From contig CAVQUV010000004.1 of NCBI GenBank assembly GCA_963716855.1, positions 124,001-188,000 of the forward strand: a DNA stretch of 64,000 bases, written 5' to 3'. Source of the DNA: JAGVSZ01 sp963716855 (GTDB lineage: Bacteria > Pseudomonadota > Gammaproteobacteria > Burkholderiales > SG8-39). The notes beneath the pieces are model-generated. The model worked only from the letters and a program-made list of their open reading frames with translations. It did not search any database and was not told where the DNA came from. Below, one piece after another: positions 26,516 through 38,385 of the stretch. Numbering within the stretch: the stretch's first letter is position 1; each line of letters begins with the position of its first letter. The translations under genes and the position numbers were made by a program.

Positions 26516-26905
26516 ATGAATCGCCTCGCCATGCTCGCCTGCGCCGCACTCGCCGTGCTGCCGGCCGCCGGCCGCGCACAGGACACCGCGCTGCTCGTCG
26601 GCACCTGGGAGTGCCGCGTGCCCGGCGCCGCGCCGACCACGACTCCGCCGATCGTCTGGTTCGGCGGGGCCTACGCCGAGGGCAAGATCGTTCCGACGAC
26701 CGTGGACGTCGACGGCTTCGCGCGCCAGGTCTACGGCCTCTCGAACGTCGCGGCGGCCGCGGACGGCTGGATCCAGGTCCAGCCCCAGGACGGTCAGGCG
26801 TTCATGGTCAAGCCGCTCGGACAGGCCGGGCAGCGCGCGCCGGCGATGTCGCTGAAGCGCGGCGCCGAGTCCTATCACTGCCTCCGCCTCCCGCCCTCCG
26901 CTTGA
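26516..26905 (+). CDS. hypothetical exported protein
   Basis: A 129-residue protein with a clear Sec signal peptide (MNRLAMLACAALAVLPAAGR-AQ). The mature part starts DTALLVGTWECRVPGAAPTT and ends with a Cys (SYHCLRLPP), so a single disulfide between the two cysteines is possible in the periplasm. A GAGGGGG ribosome site precedes it. Family not recognised. Lies between the CoA lyase and thioredoxin-like genes. Confidence 0.75.
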   Translation: MNRLAMLACAALAVLPAAGRAQDTALLVGTWECRVPGAAPTTTPPIVWFGGAYAEGKIVPTTVDVDGFARQVYGLSNVAAAADGWIQVQPQDGQAFMVKPLGQAGQRAPAMSLKRGAESYHCLRLPPSA

Positions 26906-27033
26906 GCCGGTGACCCGGCGGCGCGCGCTCGCGCGCCTTTCCCCGACGCAGTCCCGCAGCGGCGCGTAAAATACGCGCCGCTCGGCGCTGCTCGTCCGCG
27001 GGACCGGCGGCGCGCTCTTCGGATCCGATCCTG

Positions 27034-27573
27034 ATGCGCCCGACCAGGCGACTCGTCGTGCTTGCCGCGCTCCTCTTTCCGGCTCTGGCCGCCGCCCAGG
27101 GCGCCGGCGCCGCGGGCGATCCGATGCAGCACTTCTTCATGCCGACCCTCGGCGACCTGAAGGCCGACCTCGACGACGCAAAGCGCGCGGGCAAGCGGGC
27201 CGCGTTCGTGATGTACGTGCGCGACGATTGTCCGTACTGCGAGCGCATGAAGAAGACCATTCTTTCGCGGCCGGACGTCCAGGCGTGGTACCGCCAGCGC
27301 TTCGCGGTGCTCGCCGTCGACACGAAAGGCGCGGTCGCGATCACCGACTTCGGCGGCAAGGCGACCACGGAGAAGGACTTCGCGCTCGCGCAGGGCGTGA
27401 AGTTCACGCCGGTGATCATGTTCTACGACCTGGACGGAAAACCGCTCACGCGCGTGGACGGCGAGATCCGCACCACCGAAGAGTTCATGCTGCTCGGCGA
27501 ATTCGTCGCGAGCGGCGCTTACGCTACGATGAAGTTCGCCGATTTCAGGCAGGCCGCGAAGCTGCGCGAGTAG
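27034..27573 (+). CDS. periplasmic thioredoxin-fold protein (CPYC)
   Basis: A 179-residue exported thioredoxin-like protein: signal peptide RRLVVLAALLFPALAAAQG, then a thioredoxin fold with active site DDCPYCERMKK and the cis-proline region GVKFTPVIMFYDLDGKPL. The CPYC pair resembles glutaredoxin and SoxW-type proteins, suggesting a periplasmic disulfide reductase or isomerase. It precedes acnA by 46 bases. Confidence 0.85.
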   Translation: MRPTRRLVVLAALLFPALAAAQGAGAAGDPMQHFFMPTLGDLKADLDDAKRAGKRAAFVMYVRDDCPYCERMKKTILSRPDVQAWYRQRFAVLAVDTKGAVAITDFGGKATTEKDFALAQGVKFTPVIMFYDLDGKPLTRVDGEIRTTEEFMLLGEFVASGAYATMKFADFRQAAKLRE

Positions 27574-27619
27574 CGCGGCCGCCGCAACCGCTACGCACCC
27601 AAGACCGCAAGGAAGAAAG

Positions 27620-30322
<2,703 letters not shown>

Positions 30323-30331
30323 GCAGCGTGG

Positions 30332-30355
30332 GATCCGCCCCGAGCGGGGCGGATC
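30332..30355. terminator. hairpin between convergent acnA and slyD-like gene
   Basis: A perfect ten-base stem GATCCGCCCC / GGGGCGGATC with a four-base loop sits between the two convergent genes and overlaps the isomerase stop by two bases. It lacks a T-run on either side, so it is a probable but not textbook terminator serving both directions. Confidence 0.6.
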
Positions 30356-30839
30356 AGTGGTGATGCCCGCCCGGCCCGTGGGCGTGGCCGTGCGTGACCT
30401 CGTCGGGCGTGGCGGGGCGCACCTCGAGGACGCTGCAGCGGAATTCGATCTCCTCGCCGGCGAGCGGATGGTTGCCGTCGAGCGTGATCTCCGTGTCGGT
30501 GACCTTCACGACGCGGAACGCGATCGGGTGGCCGCCCTCGCCTGCCGGCGTCTCGCCGCGCATCTGCATCCCGACCTTGGGCTTGCCGCCGAACTTCGCG
30601 CGCGGCTCGACGCGCACCAGGGCCGGATCGCGCTCGCCGAACCCGTCGGCCGGGGCCAGGCGCACGCGCACCTTCTCGCCGACATCCTTCCCGGCGAGCG
30701 CCTCCTCGACGCGCGGGAAGATGCCCTGGTAGCCGCCGTGCAGGTAGTAGTAAGGGCTCTTGCCCCGCTCGACGAGCGCGCCTTTCCCGTCGAACACCTC
30801 GTACTTCAGCGCCACGACGCTGTTCTTGATGATCTTCAA
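30354..30839 (-). CDS. FKBP-type peptidyl-prolyl isomerase, SlyD-like
   Basis: A 161-residue cytosolic prolyl isomerase/chaperone with an FKBP fold and inserted flap. Stretches seen are YYYLHGGYQGIFPRVEEALA, GKDVGEKVRVRLAPADGFGE, and GNHPLAGEEIEFRCSVLEVR. The C-terminus is His-rich (HGHAHGPGGHHH), as in metal-binding SlyD. No ATG fits; a TTG at 30839 has GGGGGAGG seven bases upstream and begins (M)KIIKNSVVALKYEV, so I use it rather than the TTG 21 bases earlier. Confidence 0.88.
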   Translation of the reverse strand: MKIIKNSVVALKYEVFDGKGALVERGKSPYYYLHGGYQGIFPRVEEALAGKDVGEKVRVRLAPADGFGERDPALVRVEPRAKFGGKPKVGMQMRGETPAGEGGHPIAFRVVKVTDTEITLDGNHPLAGEEIEFRCSVLEVRPATPDEVTHGHAHGPGGHHH

Positions 30840-30926
30840 GGCGCGGCCTCCCCCGAGCAAAGCCGCGATGATACGCGCGGCAGGCGAGTTCCCTTAGAAT
30901 CGGGCGCGTCCGCGCCCCCAGTCATC

Positions 30927-32945
30927 GTGAACGACCTTCCTAAGAGCCTCGCGATCGACGCGGCGTTGCGCCGCTACCTGGACCCGGACGCCGATCCAAC
31001 AGGGTGCCTCGCAGCGCTCGTTGCTGCGATCCGTCCGCCCCGGGGTGCGAGCGCGAACGAGAACTACGAGCTCGCGCTGCGCACGATCGAGGCGAACCCC
31101 GCGTACCGCGCCGCCGTCCGCAACCGATTCTTCGCGTTCTTCGACCGCCGCAGGCAGGTCGACTTCTTCGCCGACAGCGGCATCCTGCCGAGTGCCGGCT
31201 TCTTCTCCGAGCTCGCGCGGCGCGTCTCCGAACGACTGCTGCCCCCGGTGCGCGATCGCGCCTCGCTCACGGATGCCGTCGTCATCGTGTTCCACGCGTC
31301 ACACGACGTCGGGTGGCTCAAGTCGCTGCCGGAGTCGTTGAGCCGCCGCTTCTGGGCCATCGTGCAGCCGACCGCGGGTCCGGACGCCGCGCTGCCGCGC
31401 CACGTGGTCGACCAGATGCTCGAGGCGCTGCTCGTGGTCTCGCACCGCGTGAGCGCGCTCGGGCTGGAACCGGAGCTCGCGCGCATTCACCCCGATCTCC
31501 TCCAGCGCGAGTCGCCGTTCATCGCGCAGAGCGTGGAGGCGACGCGGTTCGTCGACGGGTGCCGGCGCGCGTTCGACAACCCCGCGGCACCGCACGAGGA
31601 CGAACGGCACCTCCTCGTGCTGGTCGATCAGTGCCGCGACGTCCTCACCCGGGTGCGGCGCACGGCCCTCACCCGCGGCACGAGCCTCAGCCTGACCTAC
31701 CTTCTCGTGCGGCTGTGGCAGAGCCTGCGCCGGATCGAGGCGCTCGCCGCGGTGCTCGGCGCGCAGTTTCGCGCCGAGGCTGGCCCGGCCGCGGTCGTGC
31801 AGTGGGCCGATCTCATGCGCGCCGCGATCCACAGCGAGCTCGAGCGCCGGAGCATCCGGGGGCACTTCAGGCGCCTCATCGGCATGCTCGCGCTGCGCGT
31901 GACCGACAACGCCGCGCAGACCGGCGAGCATTACGTTGCCGACACCCGCAGCCAATACCTCGCGATGTGGCGCTCCGCGATGGGCGCAGGGCTGATCATC
32001 GGCGTCATGGCGCTCGACAAGATCCTCGCCGCCAAGCTCAGCTGGGCGCCGCTCAACCAGGCGTTCGTGTACAGCATGAACTACGCGCTCGGGTTCGTGC
32101 TCATCTACCTCCTGCACTTCACGGTCGCAACGAAGCAGCCTGCCATGACCGCGCAGACGATCGCCGCCACGGTGAGCCAGATCGATCCGGCGCGCGGCGA
32201 CCTCGGCCGGCTCGTCGACCTCATCGCGGCTGTGGCGCGCACGCAGCTCGCCGCCATCCTCGGCAACGTGATGATCGCGCTCCCTACCGCGGCTGCGATC
32301 GGCTGGACCATCGGCGCGGCGAAGGGTGGCCCGTTCATCGACGCCGGAAAGGCGCTGAACCTGCTGCACGACATCGATCCGCTCGCAAGCCTCGCGCTGC
32401 CGCACGCCGCCGTCGCCGGCGTCTGGCTGTTCCTTTCGGGACTGATCTCCGGCTGGGTGGACAACTGGACGGTCTACGAGCGAGTGCCCGAGCGCATCGC
32501 GCAGGTGCGCTGGCTGCGCGCGCTCCTCGGCCCGGAGCGGACCAGCGCGTTCGCCGCCTATGTCGGCCGCAACCTTGGCGGCATCGCCGGCAATTTCCTG
32601 TTCGGCGTGATGCTCGGCTCGACCGGTGCGATCGCGGCGCTCTTCGGGCTGCCGATCGACATCCGGCACATTGCATTCGCCTCGGCCAACCTCGGCTATG
32701 CGCTCGTCGCGCTCGAGTTCTCGGTGCCCTGGCGCACCGTCGCGTGGTGCGCGCTCGGCGTCGCGCTGATCGGCCTCGTCAACCTCGCCGTCAGCTTCGC
32801 CCTCGCGCTGTGGGTCGCGCTGCGCGCCCGCGGCGTGGAGTTCCGTCGCAACGGCGTGCTGCTGGGCCTGCTCTGGCGCGAGCTCCTGGTACGACCGGGG
32901 CGCTTCTTCCTGCCGCCGCGCGCAGCGTCCGCGGCGCCGGCCTGA
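30927..32945 (+). CDS. SpecificRecomb (PF10136) family membrane protein
   Basis: A 672-residue protein matching the family labelled site-specific recombinase in Neisseria-type genomes, although no recombinase fold is evident. The N-terminal half is soluble and helical (FFAFFDRRRQVDFFADSGIL, VIVFHASHDVGWLKSLPESL). From about residue 345 it has several membrane segments (GLIIGVMALDKILAAKL, YSMNYALGFVLIYLLHFTVA, GNFLFGVMLGSTGAIAALFG). GTG start; the upstream extension of the frame is antisense to slyD. True function unknown. Confidence 0.8.
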   Translation: MNDLPKSLAIDAALRRYLDPDADPTGCLAALVAAIRPPRGASANENYELALRTIEANPAYRAAVRNRFFAFFDRRRQVDFFADSGILPSAGFFSELARRVSERLLPPVRDRASLTDAVVIVFHASHDVGWLKSLPESLSRRFWAIVQPTAGPDAALPRHVVDQMLEALLVVSHRVSALGLEPELARIHPDLLQRESPFIAQSVEATRFVDGCRRAFDNPAAPHEDERHLLVLVDQCRDVLTRVRRTALTRGTSLSLTYLLVRLWQSLRRIEALAAVLGAQFRAEAGPAAVVQWADLMRAAIHSELERRSIRGHFRRLIGMLALRVTDNAAQTGEHYVADTRSQYLAMWRSAMGAGLIIGVMALDKILAAKLSWAPLNQAFVYSMNYALGFVLIYLLHFTVATKQPAMTAQTIAATVSQIDPARGDLGRLVDLIAAVARTQLAAILGNVMIALPTAAAIGWTIGAAKGGPFIDAGKALNLLHDIDPLASLALPHAAVAGVWLFLSGLISGWVDNWTVYERVPERIAQVRWLRALLGPERTSAFAAYVGRNLGGIAGNFLFGVMLGSTGAIAALFGLPIDIRHIAFASANLGYALVALEFSVPWRTVAWCALGVALIGLVNLAVSFALALWVALRARGVEFRRNGVLLGLLWRELLVRPGRFFLPPRAASAAPA

Positions 32946-32989
32946 CGCGGTAGACTCGCACCTGACCGGATGCGCCGACACTACGCCAG

Positions 32990-33340
32990 ATGATCAAGAT
33001 CGCCAGGGCCGCCGCGCTCGCGGCACTGCTCCTCGCCGCCTGCAGTCAGGCGGAGAAGAAGCCCGCCGCGCCCCCGCCCGATCCCGAGCCGCGCAACGGC
33101 GTGGTCGCCCTGGTCAGCGAAACGAAGATCCGCGACATCAACAACCGCGACAGCCTGATGGGCGCGATCAACTCGATCATGACCGGCGACACCGAGAAGG
33201 CGGTGGCGTCGAACTTCTGGGAGGTCACGGTCTTCTACGACGACGGCACGACCGGCGTGGTGACGGTCGAGAAGCGACCACAGGTCCAGGCGGGCCAGAA
33301 GGTCCGCGTCACCGGCAACAAGATCGAGCTGCGGCGCTAG
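32990..33340 (+). CDS. predicted lipoprotein, unknown function
   Basis: A 116-residue lipoprotein: signal peptide MIKIARAAALAALLLAAC with lipobox LAAC, a Lys/Pro spacer (SQAEKKPAAPPPDPEPRNG), then a small globular domain ending FYDDGTTGVVTVEKRPQVQA. The C-terminal part (GQKVRVTGNKIELRR) resembles a small beta-barrel. Outer-membrane lipoproteins of this size are common in betaproteobacteria. Convergent with the VOC dioxygenase gene, nine bases apart. Confidence 0.75.
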   Translation: MIKIARAAALAALLLAACSQAEKKPAAPPPDPEPRNGVVALVSETKIRDINNRDSLMGAINSIMTGDTEKAVASNFWEVTVFYDDGTTGVVTVEKRPQVQAGQKVRVTGNKIELRR

Positions 33341-33349
33341 CGCGCCCGC

Positions 33350-34246
33350 TCAAGCCGCTTTCGGCGCCGGCGCGGCGTCCTCCTTCGAGCGGAACTCCGG
33401 GATGTCGGGCTTGGAGCCCCACATGCAGAACGACGACGCGGCGAACGGGAACTGGCGCGGCCGGTGGGCCGCTTCCTCCTCCGGCTTGATCAGCCGCACG
33501 CCGGTCGAGTACTCGTAGACCATCCCGTCGGGGCCCTCGAAATAGAGGAACACCGCGCCCGAGGTCGGGTGCCGGCCGGGGCCGAAGACGATGCGCACGC
33601 CCTGCTCGCGCATGAAATAGTAGGCGCGCATCACGTCGTCGACGCCGTGCACCTGGTGGTTCACGTGCTGCACGCCGGGGTACGCGGACGGGAACAGCGC
33701 GATCGTGTGGTGCACCTCGTGAATGCGCAGCAGCGCCGCCGCACCGATGCGATCCGACACGCGCGCGTTCAGCACGGTCGTCCAGAACGCCTCGTCGCGC
33801 GCCGCATCGATGGTGCGCAGGCCGATGTGGGAGAAGCTCCACACGCCGCAATCGCGCGAGGCGAAGTAGCGCCGCCCGCTGTGATGCGGGCGCACCACGA
33901 GATCGTGGGTGTTGCCGCTCGGATCGACGAAGCTGAGGAAGTCCTCGACGTGGCGGATCTCCGCCTCGCGCCGCGTGCCGGGCCGCACCGCGACGCCGTG
34001 CGCCTCGAGCGCGGCGCCGGCCGCGTCGAGCGCGGCCGCGTCGGCGAGCTCCCAGCCGGTCGCGTGCGTCGCGGGGTCGCCCTTGACGTAGACGAGCGTG
34101 TGGTCGCGGTCGTCGCCGCGCAGATACACCGCGCCCCCCGCGCGGCGGACGAGCTCGAGGCCGAGGATCTTCTGCGCGTACTCGGCGGACGCCTCCGGGT
34201 CGCGCGTGCCTAGGCGGACATAGCGGAGGTCTTTGAGCTGGATCAC
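33350..34246 (-). CDS. extradiol-dioxygenase-like VOC protein
   Basis: A 298-residue two-module vicinal-oxygen-chelate protein like type I extradiol ring-cleavage dioxygenases (catechol 2,3-dioxygenase, BphC group). The start is a GTG (VIQLKDLRYVRLGTRDPEAS) preceded by GAGGAG. The catalytic module shows the expected metal ligands: His in WSFSHIGLRTID, His in YPGVQHVNHQVHGVDD and Glu in GMVYEYSTG. It is divergent from the 3-hydroxyanthranilate dioxygenase gene, so aromatic-ring catabolism is likely, but the substrate is unknown. Confidence 0.85.
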   Translation of the reverse strand: MIQLKDLRYVRLGTRDPEASAEYAQKILGLELVRRAGGAVYLRGDDRDHTLVYVKGDPATHATGWELADAAALDAAGAALEAHGVAVRPGTRREAEIRHVEDFLSFVDPSGNTHDLVVRPHHSGRRYFASRDCGVWSFSHIGLRTIDAARDEAFWTTVLNARVSDRIGAAALLRIHEVHHTIALFPSAYPGVQHVNHQVHGVDDVMRAYYFMREQGVRIVFGPGRHPTSGAVFLYFEGPDGMVYEYSTGVRLIKPEEEAAHRPRQFPFAASSFCMWGSKPDIPEFRSKEDAAPAPKAA

Positions 34247-34350
34247 GGCGCGACTCCTCGGCGGGGCGAGGCGTCCATCTTGCAACACTCGCCCGGCCGA
34301 CTCAACCACGCGGTTGCGACCCCGCTCGGGCGTCGAGTATCCTGAGCACC

Positions 34351-34926
34351 ATGGTCGTCCCCAGCCTCCCGCCCCGCTATACCCCGCCCTTCAACTTCCA
34401 GCGCTGGATCGAGGAACACGCCCATCTCCTCAAGCCCCCGGTGGGAAACCAGCAGATCTGGAAGGACACCGACTTCATCGTCACGGTGGTCGGCGGGCCG
34501 AACGAGCGCACCGATTTCCACGACGATCCGTACGAGGAGTTCTTCTGGCAGTTCGGCGGGAACGCCCACCTGCTCATCTGGGATCGCGGCGCGTACTCCC
34601 GCATCGACCTCAAGGCGGGCGACATTTTTCTGCTGCCGCCCGCCATGCGCCACTCGCCGCAGCGGCCGGAGGCGGGAAGCCTCTGTCTCGTCATCGAGCG
34701 CACGCGACCGCAGGGCGTGATCGACGGCTTCGAGTGGTATTGCGCGAAGTGCGGCACGCTCGTGCACCGCATCGACGTGCAGCTGGCGAGCATCGTCGAG
34801 GACCTGCCGAAGGCCTACGACCGGTTCTACGCTTCGAGCGAGGCGAGCCGACGCTGCACGAAGTGCGGCACGATCCATCCGGGCCGCGACGCCAAGGCCT
34901 GGCACGCGATGCGGGCGGCCGGATGA
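34351..34926 (+). CDS. nbaC: 3-hydroxyanthranilate 3,4-dioxygenase
   Basis: Cupin iron dioxygenase of 191 residues that opens 3-hydroxyanthranilate to 2-amino-3-carboxymuconate semialdehyde. FNFQRWIEEHAHLLKPPVGN, the metal-site HDDPYEEFFWQFGGNAHLLI and LLPPAMRHSPQRPEAGSLCL are diagnostic. The C-terminal rubredoxin-like pairs CAKC and CTKC mark the bacterial form. Its stop overlaps the start of the decarboxylase gene (ATGA), so translation is coupled. No kynureninase gene is nearby, so the pathway may start from 2-nitrobenzoate or imported 3-hydroxyanthranilate. Confidence 0.93.
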   Translation: MVVPSLPPRYTPPFNFQRWIEEHAHLLKPPVGNQQIWKDTDFIVTVVGGPNERTDFHDDPYEEFFWQFGGNAHLLIWDRGAYSRIDLKAGDIFLLPPAMRHSPQRPEAGSLCLVIERTRPQGVIDGFEWYCAKCGTLVHRIDVQLASIVEDLPKAYDRFYASSEASRRCTKCGTIHPGRDAKAWHAMRAAG

Positions 34927-35915
34927 TCGTTGATATGCACACCCACTTCTTCCCGCGCATCACGCGGGAAGAAGCCGCGCAGCTCGATCCCGCCAAGGCG
35001 CCGTGGCTGCGCACGAACGCGGACGGCACCGGCCACATCATGCAGGGCGACCAGCCGTTCCGCCCGGTGTACGCCGCACTGTGGGAGCCGGCGCGCCGCA
35101 TCGAGGAGATGGACCGCGACGGCGTCGACCTGCAGCTCTTTTGCGCCACGCCGGTGATGTTCGGCTACGGCTATCCGGTCGAGCGCGCGCTCCCCTGGGC
35201 GCAGCGCATGAACGACCGCGCGCTCGAGTTCGCCGCCCACGCGCCGCGGCGCCTCAAGGCGCTCGCCCAGGTCCCGCTGCAGGACGTCGACGCCGCGTGC
35301 CGCGAAGCGAGCCGCGCGAAGGCCGCCGGGCACGCAGGCGTGCAGATCGGCAACCACATGGGCGAGAAGAACCTCGACGACGCGGGCCTGATCGCGTTCC
35401 TCGCGCACTGCGGGCGCGAAGGCATCCCGGTCCTGGTCCACCCGTGGGACATGATGGGCGGCGAGCGCATGAAGCAGTGGATGCTGCCCTGGCTCGTCGC
35501 GATGCCGGCCGAGACGCAGCTCGGGATCCTGTCGCTCATCCTGTCCGGCGGCTTCGAGCGGCTGCCGAAGTCGCTGAAGCTCTGCTTCGCCCACGGCGGC
35601 GGGAGCTTCGCGTTCCTGCTCGGCCGCGTGGAGAACGCCTGGCATCACCGCGACGTCGTGCGCAAGGACTGCCCGCAGCCGCCCTCGGCGTACGTGGACC
35701 GGTTCTCGGTCGACGCGGCGGTGTTCGACGAGCGCGCCCTGCGGCTGCTGGTCGAGGTGATGGGCGAGGACCGGGTGATGCTCGGGTCGGACTACCCGTT
35801 CCCGCTCGGCGAGCAGCGCGTCGGCGCGCTGGTCAACGGCGCCGCGGCCCTGGGCGAGGCGGCGAAGCGCAAGATCCGCGGCGCGAACGCGGCCGCGTTC
35901 TTCGGTCTCGGTTAG
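34923..35915 (+). CDS. nbaD: 2-amino-3-carboxymuconate-6-semialdehyde decarboxylase
   Basis: Zn-dependent amidohydrolase-fold decarboxylase of 330 residues (ACMSD) acting on the product of the preceding dioxygenase. The metal site MIVDMHTHFFPR opens the protein. QIGNHMGEKNLDDAGLIAF, VLVHPWDMMGGERMKQWMLP, CFAHGGGSFAFLLGRVENAW and MLGSDYPFPLGEQ supply the remaining ligands. Start ATG overlaps the dioxygenase stop. The gene converges on livF, 34 bases away. Confidence 0.93.
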   Translation: MIVDMHTHFFPRITREEAAQLDPAKAPWLRTNADGTGHIMQGDQPFRPVYAALWEPARRIEEMDRDGVDLQLFCATPVMFGYGYPVERALPWAQRMNDRALEFAAHAPRRLKALAQVPLQDVDAACREASRAKAAGHAGVQIGNHMGEKNLDDAGLIAFLAHCGREGIPVLVHPWDMMGGERMKQWMLPWLVAMPAETQLGILSLILSGGFERLPKSLKLCFAHGGGSFAFLLGRVENAWHHRDVVRKDCPQPPSAYVDRFSVDAAVFDERALRLLVEVMGEDRVMLGSDYPFPLGEQRVGALVNGAAALGEAAKRKIRGANAAAFFGLG

Positions 35916-35949
35916 GCCGACCCTGCTGTCGCCAGAAGTGCCGGGGCGG

Positions 35950-36665
35950 TCAGACGCCCAGGTACTTGTGGTGCAGCTCCGGCTGCGCGCGGAGCGCCGT
36001 GCTCGTGCCCTCGTAGGCGACCGCGCCCTTCACCAGGATCACCGTGCGGTCGGCGATCGCCGCGACCGCGCCGAAGTTCTTGTCGACGATCACCGTCGCG
36101 ATGCCCGCCTCCTTGATCCGCCGCACGATGCGCCCAGATCTCCTTGGCAATCAGCGGCGCGAGGCCTTCGGTCGCCTCGTCGAGGATCAGCAGATCCGGG
36201 TTGGTCATCAGCGCGCGGCCGATCGTCAGCATCTGCTGCTCGCCGCCGGAGAGCTGCGCGCCGCCGTGGTCGAGCCGCTCGCGAGAGCCGCGGGAAGGTC
36301 TCCAGCACGCGCTCGAAGGTCCAGTCGCGCCGGCCATGCGCGCCGGCGCGCGCGGCCATCACCAGGTTCTCGCGCACCGACAGGTTCGGGAAGATGCCGC
36401 GCCCCTCGGGCACGTAGGCGATCCCCTGCAGCGCGACGCTGTGCGGCGCCGCGCGCGTCATCTCGCGGCCCTTGACGCGCACCGCGCCGCCGCGCGGCTT
36501 GACCAGTCCGAGCACGCTCTTGAGGAGCGTCGTCTTGCCCATCCCGTTGCGGCCCATGAGGCCGACGGTCTCCCCGGCCCGCACCGCGAAGTCCACGCCG
36601 TGCAGGACGTGGCTCGAACCGTAGTAGGTGTGCAGGCCCTGCGCTTCGACGATCGGCTCGCTCAT
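35950..36665 (-). CDS. livF: branched-chain/aromatic ABC transporter ATPase LivF, two frameshifts
   Basis: Cytosolic ATPase of a HAAT-type importer. Walker A GLMGRNGMGKTTLLKSVLG, the signature LSGGEQQMLTIGRALMTNP and Walker B DLLILDEATEGLAP are all present but lie in different frames. One extra base near 36278-36288 and one near 36127-36135 explain the breaks: the span is 3n+2, and removing both gives a continuous 237-residue protein ending PELHHKYLGV. Its ATG overlaps the livG stop (ATGA). Confidence 0.88.
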
Positions 36666-37425
36666 GCTGCCGCCACCTCGTCCGTGCCCAGGTAGGCCTC
36701 CTGCACCGCCGCGGTTCGACGCGGATCTCCTCCGGCGTGCCCGAGGCGAGCACCGTGCCGTTGACCATCACCGTGAGCGTGTCGGCCACCGCGAACACGG
36801 CGTCCATGTCGTGCTCGACGAGCAGGATCGCGTGCTCGCGCGCGAGCTTCTGCAGCAGCACCACCATGCGCGCCGACTCCTCCGCCCCCATCCCGGCGAG
36901 CGGCTCGTCGAGCAGGAGCACCTTCGGCCGGGTCGCCAGCGTCATCGCGATCTCGATCTGGCGCTGCTCGCCGTGCGAGAGCGCCGCGACCGGGATCCCG
37001 CCGCGGTCCTGCAGCCCGACCTCCTCGAGCGCGCGCTCGGCCGCTTCCGCCACCTCGCGGTACGCCGTCGCCGGGCGGAAGAAGCGCATCGAGGTGCGCA
37101 TGCGCGACTGCGCGGCGAGGCGGCAGTTCTCGAACGCGGTGAACGGCAGGAACACGTTGGTCTTCTGGTAGCTGCGCCCGACGCCGAGCCGCGAGATCGG
37201 CTCCGGCCCGAGGCGGGTCACGTCGCGCCCGAACAGCTTGACGGTCCCGTCGCTCGGCACGAGGTCCCCGGACAGCATGTTGATGAGCGTCGTCTTGCCC
37301 GCGCCGTTCGGCCCGATCACCGCGTGCACCTTGCCCATGCGGCAGGCGAGCGACACGCCGTTCACCGCGGCGAGCCCGCCGAAGTGCCGCGTCAGACCCA
37401 CGGTCTCCAGGGCGATCTCGTTCAT
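36662..37425 (-). CDS. livG: ABC transporter ATPase LivG, apparent double insertion
   Basis: Second ATPase of the importer. Start MNEIALETVGLTRHFGGLAA; Walker A AVIGPNGAGKTTLINMLSGD, signature-region VAALSHGEQRQIEIAMTLAT and Walker B KVLLLDEPLAGMG. The frame is lost near 36711-36724. Removing two single bases there restores EEIRANAAVQEAYLGTDEVAAA, a canonical LivG end, giving 253 residues. Start overlaps the livM stop (ATGA). Confidence 0.9.
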
Positions 37426-38385
37426 CCGGGCGGCACCTTCCTGCGCACGGCAAGCGCGCCCAGCCCGACCAGCCCATAGGGAAGGAACAGCGCCACCAGC
37501 ACGAAGAACCCCCCCATCAGGAGCTGCCAGTGCTTGGTGAGCCCCTGGAACAGGATCTCGGCGAGCAGCACCGCGAACGCGCCGACGATCGGCCCGGTGA
37601 GCGTGCCCATGCCGCCGAGGATGACCATCATCAGCACCGACCCCGAGAGGTGCCAGCCGATCATGTCGGGGTTGACGTTGCCGTGCTGCGCGCCGGCCAG
37701 GTAGCCCGCGAGGCCGGCGAGCGCGCCCGCGATCACGAAGCAGACCAGCTTGTAGCGGAACGTCGCGTACCCGAGCGAGCGCATGCGGTGCTCGTTCACC
37801 CGGATGCCGACGATCACGCGGCCGAAGGGGCTCTTCAGCATGACGCGCAGCCCGAAGAACACCGCGGCGAACAGGGCCAGCGTCACGAAGTAGAAGTGCT
37901 TGACGTTCTCGAGCGAGAACGGCTGCCAGCCGAAGAGCTCCGCCACCGGCCGGACGTAGATGTACATGCCGTCCGACCCGCCGGCGATCTTCGTGTCGTG
38001 GAACACGAAGTACACCATCTGCGCGAAGGCGAGCGTCACCATGATGAAGTAGATGCCCGAGGTCCGCAGCACGAAGACCCCGATCACCAGCGCGAGGACG
38101 GCGGCCGCGCCCATCGCGATCGGGCAGGCTCGTCCACAGGCTCGTGCCCTCGTACTGCGGCGTGAGGAGCGCCAGCACGTAGGCGCCGAGCCCGAAGAAC
38201 GCGGCGTGGCCGAGGCTCACGAGCCCGGTGTACCCGACCAGGAGGTCGAGGCTCATGGCGAAGATGGCCATGATGAGGATCTTGGTGAACAGCTGGACGT
38301 AGTACTTCTCCGCGACGAGCGGCAGCGCGAGGAGCGCCGCGGCGGCCGCCAGGGTGACCCAGAGGGCGAGCTTCTCGGCGGTCAC
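37422..38385 (-). CDS. livM: ABC transporter permease LivM, one frameshift
   Basis: Inner-membrane permease with about nine to ten helices. GTG start (VTAEKLALWVTLAAAAALLA) overlaps the expected livH stop. SLDLLVGYTGLVSLGHAAFF and GLRVMLKSPFGRVIVGIRVN, followed by NEHRMRSLGY, are family hallmarks. One inserted base near 38118-38124 breaks the frame at TSLWTSLP; the repaired protein is 320 residues. Confidence 0.88.
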